The notes beneath the pieces are model-generated. The model was not told where the DNA came from, did no database searches, and was given only the letters and a program-made list of their open reading frames with translations. This document shows positions 58,088 through 64,000 of a stretch of 64,000 bases of DNA, one piece after another (the stretch's first letter is position 1; each line of letters opens with the position of its first letter). The stretch lies in NCBI GenBank assembly GCA_003577305.1, contig QEVL01000007.1:124001-188000 (forward strand), written 5' to 3'. The position numbers were made by a program, and so were the translations under genes. Origin of the DNA: Burkholderiales bacterium. GTDB taxonomy: Bacteria > Pseudomonadota > Gammaproteobacteria > Burkholderiales > Burkholderiaceae_E.

Positions 58088-58464
58088 GCGGGCCGAGCGC
58101 GCCGAGCGGGGCGTTCGGGGCATCCGGGGACCGGGCGCCCGGGTGGCCGGGCCCAACGGGCCGCGTAGGGGCGGGCCATCGGGGCGATTTCGGCAGCGCC
58201 GAGCAGCGCAGCGTCGGGGTCGGCGCGCGAAGCGCGCTTCGTACTTCTGACTTGCGGCGCTGTGTCTGAGCGAAGCGAGCGCAGCGAGCGAAGCGAGTTG
58301 CACCGCACGACCCCGACGCGAGCAGCGCAGGGGAGTCGGTGCGCAGCACCGACCGCTGCCGCCATCGCCCCGATGGCCCGCCCCTACGCGGCCCGTTGGG
58401 CCCCGCCACCCGGGCGCCCGGTCCCCGGATGCCCCGAACGCCCCGCTCGGCGCGCTCGGCCCGC
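58088..58464. repeat. Large inverted repeat, 109-bp arms, between ddlB and murC
   Basis: Arms at 58088-58196 and 58356-58464 are reverse complements with only three mismatches. They flank 159 bp that hold more symmetry: GCGTCGGGGTCG (58211-58222) against CGACCCCGACGC (58308-58319), a GCGCGC-GAA-GCGCGC hairpin near 58223-58237, and a run of GAGCGAAGC/GAGCGCAGC repeats (58268-58297). The 485-bp gap 58040-58524 has no gene; frames inside it give the same peptide from both arms, an effect of the symmetry. It may be a cruciform-forming element, a bidirectional terminator or a non-autonomous mobile repeat. Confidence 0.88.
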
Positions 58465-58524
58465 AGGGCGCCCCGCCGCCGACTGCCGCGACGCGCCGAC
58501 ACCGGATCGAAGAAGGAGCGCGCG

Positions 58525-59928
58525 TCAGGCATCGCCGGCGGCCTCCCTGACCTGTTGCGGCACGGCGCCGATCGATCCCGCGCCCATCGTGATCACGACG
58601 TCGCCGTCGCGCGCCGCGTCGAGAATCGCCGCAGGCAGCGCGCCGATCTCGTCGACGAAGACCGGCTCCACCTTGCCCGCCACGCGCACTGCCCGGGCCA
58701 GCGAGCGCCCGTCGGCCGCAATGATCGGCGCCTCGCCCGCCGGATACACGTCGGCGAGCAGCAGCACGTCGGCCGTGGAGAGCACGCGCACGAAGTCCTC
58801 GAACAGATCGCGGGTGCGCGTGTAGCGGTGCGGCTGGAACGCCAGCACCAGGCGCCGGCCGGGAAACGCGCCGCGTGCGGCCGCGAGCGTGGCTTGCATC
58901 TCGGCGGGGTGGTGTCCGTAGTCGTCGACCAGCGTGAACCGCCCGCCGCCGTTGGCTGCGCGCACCGCGATCTCGCCGTAGCGCTGGAACCGCCGGCCCA
59001 CGCCGTGGAACTCCGCCAGCGCGGAGACGATCGCCGCATCGGCCACGTCGAGCTCGTCGGCCACCGCGATCGCCGCGAGCGCGTTGCGCACGTTGTGCAG
59101 CCCCGGCGCGTTGAGTACCAGCGGCAACGGCGCGGCGTCCTCGCGCAGCAGCGTGAAACGCATCTGCACGCCGTCGGCAACGACGTCGGTCGCGCGAAAC
59201 TGCGCCCCTTCGGCCAGGCCGTAGGTGAGCACCGGTCTGGAGACGAACGGCAGGATCTCGCGCACGTGCAGGTCGTCGATGCACAGCACCGCCGCTCCGT
59301 AGAACGGCAGCCGCTGGGTGAACTCGACGAAGGCCTGGCGCAGCCGGGCGAAGTCGTGCCCGAAGCTCTCCATGTGGTCCGCATCGATGTTGGTGATCAC
59401 CGCGATCATCGGCGACAGGTTCAGGAACGAACCGTCCGATTCGTCGGCCTCGACCACGATGTACTCGCCGCTTCCCAGGCGGGCGTTGGCGCCCGCACTG
59501 ACCAGCCTGCCGCCGATCACGAAGGTCGGATCGAGCCCGCCCGCTGCGAGCACCGAGGCGACAAGGCTGGTGGTGGTCGTCTTGCCGTGGGTGCCGGCGA
59601 TCGCGATGCCGTGCTTGAGCTTCATCAGCTCGGCCAGCATCATCGCGCGCGGCACCACCGGCACGCGCCGGTTGCGGGCCGCGATCACCTCGGGGTTGTC
59701 GCCGCGCACCGCGGTCGAAGTGACCACGCAGTCGGCTCCGTCGATGTTGGCCGCATCGTGGCCCAGCATCACGGTCGCGCCCAGCGCGTCGAGCCTGCGG
59801 GTGGCCGCACCGGCCGCGACGTCGGAGCCGCTCACCCGGTAGCCGAGGTTCAGCAGCACCTCGGCGATGCCGCTCATGCCCGAGCCGCCGATGCCCACGA
59901 AGTGCACGTGCTTGACCTTGTGCTTCAT
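58525..59928 (-). CDS. murC: UDP-N-acetylmuramate--L-alanine ligase
   Basis: MurC adds the first amino acid to UDP-MurNAc. The 467-residue protein has the N-terminal Rossmann region [20 protein letters not shown], the ATP loop [14 protein letters not shown] near residue 112, [45 protein letters not shown] and [19 protein letters not shown] 59928 overlaps the murG stop by 4 bp. It is followed by the inverted-repeat gap and ddlB. Confidence 0.96.
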   Translation of the reverse strand: MKHKVKHVHFVGIGGSGMSGIAEVLLNLGYRVSGSDVAAGAATRRLDALGATVMLGHDAANIDGADCVVTSTAVRGDNPEVIAARNRRVPVVPRAMMLAELMKLKHGIAIAGTHGKTTTTSLVASVLAAGGLDPTFVIGGRLVSAGANARLGSGEYIVVEADESDGSFLNLSPMIAVITNIDADHMESFGHDFARLRQAFVEFTQRLPFYGAAVLCIDDLHVREILPFVSRPVLTYGLAEGAQFRATDVVADGVQMRFTLLREDAAPLPLVLNAPGLHNVRNALAAIAVADELDVADAAIVSALAEFHGVGRRFQRYGEIAVRAANGGGRFTLVDDYGHHPAEMQATLAAARGAFPGRRLVLAFQPHRYTRTRDLFEDFVRVLSTADVLLLADVYPAGEAPIIAADGRSLARAVRVAGKVEPVFVDEIGALPAAILDAARDGDVVITMGAGSIGAVPQQVREAAGDA

Positions 59929-60995
59929 GGCGTCCGCGCCGCCTCTTCGCATGCGTCGGCGACGCGCTGCGCGGCGTCGGGCCGGGCGAGCGCGCGCGCG
60001 CGGGCTGCCATCACCGCGAGCGCCGGCCGGTCGAGGCCCTCGAGCAGCGCGACCAGCCGCGCGGGAGTGAGTTCCGGTTGCGGCAGCAGCACGGCTGCGC
60101 CCCGCTCCGACAGGAAGCGTGCGTTGCCGGTCTGGTGATCGTCGACAGCGTGCGGATACGGCACCAGCACGCTGGCGATCCCGATCGCCGCGATCTCGGC
60201 CACCGTCATTGCGCCCGCGCGGCACACCAGCAGGTCCGCCTCCTGGTAGGCCCCTGCCATGTCGTCGATGAACTCGAGTACCGTCGCCGCGACGCCGAGT
60301 TCGCGGTAGCGCGCCTCGAGCGCCTCGCGCCGGCCGCGTCCGCTCTGATGCACCACCTGCGGGCGCGATTGCGCGGGCATCAGCGCCAGCGCCTGCGGCA
60401 CCGCGTCGTTGAGCGCCTGCGCGCCCAGGCTGCCGCCCACCACCAGCAGGCGCAGCGGACCGCTGCGGCCCCCGTAACGAGCCAGCGGCGCGTCTTCGCG
60501 AAGCATTGCGGCGCGCAGCGGATTGCCGGTGCACTGCGCGCCGGGCAGCGCGCCCGGAAACGCCTCGAGCACGCGATCGGCGAGCCGCGCAAGCAGACGG
60601 TTGGTCAGGCCGGCGACCGAATTCTGCTCGTGGATCACCAACGGCCGGCGCAGCAGCGAGGCCATCATGCCGCCGGGAAACGCGACGTAGCCGCCCATGC
60701 CGAGCACCACCGCCGGCCGCGTCGCGCGCAGCGCACGGATGCTGTCGCGAAACGCCCCGAGCAGCCGCAGCGGCAGCAGCAGCCTGGTCGCCAGGCCCTT
60801 GCCGCGCACGCCGCCGATCCGCACCCACTGCATCGCGATGCCGTGCTTCGGCACCAGCGTCGCCTCCATGCCCGACGGATTGCCGAGCCAGACCACGCGC
60901 CAGTCGCGTGCGCGCATCTCGGCGGCCACCGCCAGCCCCGGCATCACGTGGCCGCCGGTGCCGCCCGCCATGATCATGATGGTGCGCCCACTCAT
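59925..60995 (-). CDS. murG: Lipid II-forming GlcNAc transferase MurG
   Basis: MurG transfers GlcNAc from UDP-GlcNAc to lipid I on the inner membrane face. The 356-residue GT-B enzyme has the first glycine loop [53 protein letters not shown], the UDP-binding [18 protein letters not shown] and [15 protein letters not shown] with [15 protein letters not shown]. Its ATG (60995) lies in the left copy of an 18-bp duplication. The insertion beside it separates it from ftsW, whose stop it would otherwise overlap by ATGA. It overlaps murC by 4 bp. Confidence 0.96.
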   Translation of the reverse strand: MSGRTIMIMAGGTGGHVMPGLAVAAEMRARDWRVVWLGNPSGMEATLVPKHGIAMQWVRIGGVRGKGLATRLLLPLRLLGAFRDSIRALRATRPAVVLGMGGYVAFPGGMMASLLRRPLVIHEQNSVAGLTNRLLARLADRVLEAFPGALPGAQCTGNPLRAAMLREDAPLARYGGRSGPLRLLVVGGSLGAQALNDAVPQALALMPAQSRPQVVHQSGRGRREALEARYRELGVAATVLEFIDDMAGAYQEADLLVCRAGAMTVAEIAAIGIASVLVPYPHAVDDHQTGNARFLSERGAAVLLPQPELTPARLVALLEGLDRPALAVMAARARALARPDAAQRVADACEEAARTP

Positions 60996-61109
60996 GCTGA
61001 ACCCCGCAGCAACGAGCCGTTTTGGCTCCGGCCGCTCGCTGCCGCTCGCTTGACTTCGCTGCGCGAAGTCAGCCTGCGCCTAAACAGGCAACTCATGCTG
61101 AACCCCGCA
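60991..61109. repeat. Inserted repeat element at the ftsW/murG junction with 18-bp duplication
   Basis: CTCATGCTGAACCCCGCA is present at 60991-61008 and again at 61092-61109. Between the copies are 83 bp that resemble the 14673-15003 array: TTGGCTCCGGCCGC, then a stem TGACTTCGC (61051-61059)/GCGAAGTCA (61063-61071), then GTCAGCCTGCGCC as in the array. The right end is an inverted copy of the last codons of ftsW. Removing one 101-bp period restores an ATGA overlap of ftsW and murG, so the segment looks inserted. Confidence 0.85.
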
Positions 61110-61123
61110 TGAGTTGCCTGTTT
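61082..61123 (-). terminator. 17-bp hairpin over the ftsW stop codon
   Basis: Bases 61082-61098 and 61107-61123 form a perfect 17-bp stem with an 8-base loop. The right arm encodes part of the ftsW C-terminus; the left arm contains the TGA stop at 61093-61095. It could end transcription or slow it before murG in the middle of the dcw operon. No U run follows. Confidence 0.6.
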
Positions 61124-62313
61124 TCGTAGTCCACGCGCAGGAGGATGGCGATCGCCACGCAGTTGACCAGGATGCCGCTGCCGCCGTAGCTCATCAGCGG
61201 CAGCGTCAGGCCCTTGGTGGGCAGCAGGCCGGTGTTCACCCCCATGTTGATGAACGCCTGCAATCCGATCCACAGTCCGATACCCTTGGCCACCAGTCCG
61301 GCGAACGTGCGATCGAGCTTGATCGACTGCCGGCCGATCTCGAAGGCCCGCCGCGTCAGCCAGAAGAACAGCGCGACGACGACCATCACGCCGACCAGGC
61401 CGAGTTCCTCGCCGATGACCGCGAGCAGGAAATCGGTGTGCGCCTCGGGCAGGTAGTGCAGCTTCTCGACCGAACCGCCGAGGCCGACCCCGAACAGCTC
61501 GCCGCGACCGAACGCGATCAGCGAGTGCGACAGCTGGTAGCCCTTGTCCAGCGTGTTGGCCTCGTCGAACGGATCGAGGTAGGCGAAGATGCGCTCGCGC
61601 CTCCAGGGCGAGAGCCAGATCAGCAGCGAGAAGGTGGTGCCGGCGATCACCAGCAGCGCTGCGAACAGCCTGCCGTTCACGCCGCCGAGGAAGAGCAGCC
61701 CCATCGCGATCGCGGCGATCACCACGAAGGCTCCCATGTCGGGCTCGAGCAGCAGCAGCAGCCCCACCAGCACGACGGCGGCGCCCATCGGAAGGAATCC
61801 CTTGCGCACGCTCTGCATCGAATCCTGCTTGCGCACCGTGTAGTCGGCCGCGTAGAGCACCACGCACAGCTTCATCAGCTCGGATGGCTGCAGGTTGAAC
61901 ACGTAGAGCGAGAGCCAGCGACGCGCTCCGTACACCGACTTGCCGACGCCGGGAATCAACACGATCACCAGCAGCACGAGGCCCGCCAGGAACATCCATT
62001 TCGACCACGCCTGCCACTGGCGCACCGGAACCGCGAACGCCACCAGTGCGGCGGCCACCCCGATCAGCAGCGCCATCAGGTGGCGCACCAGGAAGTGGGC
62101 GGGAGCGTAGTTGGCGAAGCGCGGCGAGTCGGGCAGCGCGATCGACGCCGAATAGACCATCACCAGGCCGGAGAGCAGCAGCGCCGCTACCACCCAGACC
62201 ATCGGGAAATCGACGTTCTGCGTGGCGGCGCCCGCCGCCGGGCGCGACGCGCCCCGGCGCATCAGCGGCTGCGCGTTGCGGGGGGTGCGTCCGGGAAGGC
62301 GCAGGCTCAGCAT
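61093..62313 (-). CDS. ftsW: Septal peptidoglycan polymerase FtsW
   Basis: FtsW is the SEDS glycosyltransferase of the divisome. The 406-residue protein has about ten membrane helices, [36 protein letters not shown], the catalytic-loop region [12 protein letters not shown] with its acidic residue, and [18 protein letters not shown] near the end. A basic cytoplasmic N-terminus of about 35 residues precedes the first helix. ATG 62313 overlaps the murD stop by 7 bp. Its stop is enclosed in a long hairpin made by an inserted repeat. Confidence 0.95.
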   Translation of the reverse strand: MLSLRLPGRTPRNAQPLMRRGASRPAAGAATQNVDFPMVWVVAALLLSGLVMVYSASIALPDSPRFANYAPAHFLVRHLMALLIGVAAALVAFAVPVRQWQAWSKWMFLAGLVLLVIVLIPGVGKSVYGARRWLSLYVFNLQPSELMKLCVVLYAADYTVRKQDSMQSVRKGFLPMGAAVVLVGLLLLLEPDMGAFVVIAAIAMGLLFLGGVNGRLFAALLVIAGTTFSLLIWLSPWRRERIFAYLDPFDEANTLDKGYQLSHSLIAFGRGELFGVGLGGSVEKLHYLPEAHTDFLLAVIGEELGLVGVMVVVALFFWLTRRAFEIGRQSIKLDRTFAGLVAKGIGLWIGLQAFINMGVNTGLLPTKGLTLPLMSYGGSGILVNCVAIAILLRVDYENRQLMRGSA

Positions 62314-63947
62314 CGCGTCTCCGTCACCACGCCGCGCGCGTCGGCGATCCCGCGCACGGCCTGCGCGAAGACCTCGGCGCGATGCGCGTAGTTGCGGAAC
62401 ATGTCCAGGCTCGCGCAGGCGGGCGAGAGCAGCACCGCCTCGCCGGATCGCGCGTCGGCGGCGGCGCGCGCAACCGCCTCTTCCAGGCTCGCGCAGTCGA
62501 CCAGCGGCACCGGGGCCGCCTGCAGCGCGGCGCGCAGCAGCGGCGCGTCGCGGCCGATCAGGTAGACGGCAGCGGCGTGCTCGCGCACCGGCGCGGCCAG
62601 CGGCGCGAAGTCCTGGCCCTTTCCGTCGCCTCCCGCGATCAGCCGGCAGCGGCGCCCCAGGCCCCGCAGCGCGGCGATCGTGGCGCCGACGTTCGTGCCC
62701 TTGCTGTCGTCGTAGTACTCGACGCCGTCGATCACGGCGAGCAGCTGGCAGCGATGCGGCTCCCCGGCGTAGTCGCGCAGCGCATGCAGCATCTTCGCCA
62801 TCGGCACGCCGATCGCGCTGCACAGCGCGAGCGCCGCGAGCGCGTTGAGCTGGTTGTGCAGTCCGCGGATGCGCAACGCGTCGGCCGGCATCAGGCGCCG
62901 CACGCTGAACGCGGCCGGCTCGCGCCGGCGGCGGCCTGCGGGGACCTCGTCTTCGGCGACGGCCTGCGCCAGCCAGGCGAGCGTGCCATCGCGAATCAGG
63001 CCGAAGTCGCCAGCCGCCGGCGGCGCATCGGCGCCGAAACCGATCGGCGCCGGCGTGCCGGTGGCATCACCGGCGGCGCGAACGTCGCCTGCCCGACGGG
63101 CGGGTCGCTGCGCCTGGAGTTCGGCATCGCGTGCAGCGACGTTGCTGCCGCGGGCGAGCGCGGCCGTGGCTGCGCGGCGCGGCGCAGTGGCCGCATCGCC
63201 ACGGTCGAAGACCGCAACCGTTCCCGGACCGTAGATGCGCTGCTTGGCGGCAACGTAGCTGTCCATCGTCGCGTGCCAGTCGAGATGGTCCTCGCTCACG
63301 TTCAGGATCGCCGCCGCATCGGGCGCAAAGCCCTGTGACAGTGCGAGCTGAAAGCTCGACAGCTCGAGCACCCAGGCCTGCGGCAGTGTGTCGGCGTCGA
63401 TCGCCGCTGCCAGCGCATCGAGCATTGCGGGGCCGATGTTGCCGGCGGCGACGGCCGCGAGGCCGGCGCCCCGGCACAGGTGCGCGGCCAGCGCAGCCGC
63501 GGTCGTCTTGCCGTTGGTGCCGGTCACCGCGATCACCTTCGGGCGGTAGCCCGATTCGCGCAGGTCCGCGAGCGCCTGCGCGAACAGTTCGAGCTCGCCC
63601 GCCACCGTGACGCCGCGCTCGCGCGCAAGCGCGTGAAAACGCGCCGACTCGCCCCGCTCGATCGACAGGCCCGGGCTCCAGGCCAGCAGGTCGATCCCGT
63701 CGAGCCAGCGCTCGCTCCAGGTCGGGCCGGCCGCGTACTCGATCCCGCCCGCCTGTGCGCGCAGCGCCTGCAGCTGTGGCAGGTCGGTGCCGTCGGCGCT
63801 GCGCGTGTCGACCACCCGCACGCGAGCGCCCTGCCGGGCGGCCCAGCGCGCCATCGCGACCCCCGAGTCGCCCAGGCCGAGCACCAGCACCTGTCGATCC
63901 TTCAGGTCGAACAGGTGCAGCTGCGCGGTGTCGAAGGTCTGGCTCAT
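62307..63947 (-). CDS. murD: UDP-N-acetylmuramoylalanine--D-glutamate ligase
   Basis: MurD adds D-glutamate to the peptidoglycan precursor. The 546-residue protein has [21 protein letters not shown], the ATP loop [16 protein letters not shown] near residue 140, [61 protein letters not shown] and [12 protein letters not shown]. It is longer than the usual 440-500 residues because of an Ala/Arg-rich insert of about 40-50 residues after [11 protein letters not shown] (about 235-285). The insert lies in the central domain before the GDFGLI strand and has no similarity to known domains. The ATG overlaps the mraY stop (ATGA). Confidence 0.94.
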   Translation of the reverse strand: MSQTFDTAQLHLFDLKDRQVLVLGLGDSGVAMARWAARQGARVRVVDTRSADGTDLPQLQALRAQAGGIEYAAGPTWSERWLDGIDLLAWSPGLSIERGESARFHALARERGVTVAGELELFAQALADLRESGYRPKVIAVTGTNGKTTAAALAAHLCRGAGLAAVAAGNIGPAMLDALAAAIDADTLPQAWVLELSSFQLALSQGFAPDAAAILNVSEDHLDWHATMDSYVAAKQRIYGPGTVAVFDRGDAATAPRRAATAALARGSNVAARDAELQAQRPARRAGDVRAAGDATGTPAPIGFGADAPPAAGDFGLIRDGTLAWLAQAVAEDEVPAGRRRREPAAFSVRRLMPADALRIRGLHNQLNALAALALCSAIGVPMAKMLHALRDYAGEPHRCQLLAVIDGVEYYDDSKGTNVGATIAALRGLGRRCRLIAGGDGKGQDFAPLAAPVREHAAAVYLIGRDAPLLRAALQAAPVPLVDCASLEEAVARAAADARSGEAVLLSPACASLDMFRNYAHRAEVFAQAVRGIADARGVVTETRC

Positions 63948-64000
63948 CGCAGCTTCAGCGTGGACAGGCCGAACAGCACCAGCATCATCGTCACGATCCA
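63944..64000 (-). CDS. mraY: MraY, C-terminal end only
   Basis: The last 18 codons before the TGA at 63944 encode [18 protein letters not shown], which matches the conserved C-terminus of phospho-MurNAc-pentapeptide translocase. MraY makes lipid I, the substrate of the MurG encoded here. The gene runs off the right edge. Its stop overlaps the murD start by ATGA, the expected dcw order. Confidence 0.88.
   Translation of the reverse strand, partial: WIVTMMLVLFGLSTLKLR

Noticed and set aside
58024..58532. Short frames on both strands between ddlB and murC
   Set aside because: They give the same peptide from both arms of the inverted repeat and have no ribosome sites.

Overview
The window is a strongly GC-rich chromosome segment from a betaproteobacterium, most likely of the order Burkholderiales. 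The evidence is the gene order: a division and cell-wall (dcw) cluster ending ftsZ, peroxiredoxin, lpxC; then secA, argJ, a DUF815 ATPase and a MutT-ThiE fusion facing yacG-zapD-coaE-pilD-pilC-pilB; a large set of leucine-type (Liv) ABC transporters and TRAP transporters; and a Meh-type hydratase cluster. Genus or species cannot be read from the sequence.

Layout. 1-4.5 kb: the end of a Liv-type ABC uptake system (livM partial, livH, Tat-type binding protein) with an acyl-CoA ligase, facing a MarR regulator across a 37-bp gap that holds a palindrome. 4.5-14.7 kb: lytic transglycosylase, proS, rppH, a fumarylacetoacetate hydrolase family enzyme, an ABC exporter, fumC, a DapA-like aldolase, a Tat-exported beta-lactamase-fold hydrolase, DUF2784 and a small unknown protein. 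14.7-19.3 kb: a 96-bp tandem repeat array, then proB-obgE-rpmA-rplU (minus), ispB and tRNA-Pro(CGG) (plus). 19.4-29.2 kb: an MFS carrier, then a TRAP transporter (dctPQM) divergent from a five-gene CoA cluster (hydratase, acyl-CoA dehydrogenase, family III CoA-transferase, MmgE/PrpD, CitE-type lyase). This resembles the itaconate catabolic locus of Pseudomonas aeruginosa. 29.2-36.5 kb: a GGDEF protein with a shifted start, an aldehyde dehydrogenase, and a second full Liv operon whose binding-protein gene is broken. 36.8-44 kb: a CorC/HlyC-type membrane protein, pilBCD, coaE, zapD, yacG. 44-51.2 kb: MutT-ThiE, DUF815, argJ, secA, an M23 peptidase. 51.3-64 kb: a DciA-like protein, a 57-residue membrane protein, lpxC, peroxiredoxin, then the dcw cluster ftsZ-ftsA-ftsQ-ddlB-murC-murG-ftsW-murD-mraY, which runs off the right edge.

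How the genes work together. The dcw genes make lipid-linked peptidoglycan precursors and the divisome, and most neighbours there overlap by ATGA or GTGA. lpxC makes lipid A and secA exports proteins. The two transporter/CoA-enzyme loci look like separate organic-acid catabolic modules.

The least expected content is non-coding. Several palindromic repeat elements sit at gene ends. A 96-bp tandem array lies between two convergent stop codons. A related element of about 101 bp splits the ftsW/murG junction and carries an inverted copy of the ftsW 3' end. A third, with a perfect 20-bp palindrome, has replaced the last codons and stop of secA. A fourth is a pair of 109-bp inverted arms between ddlB and murC. 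No CRISPR array, transposase, integrase, rRNA or phage gene was seen.
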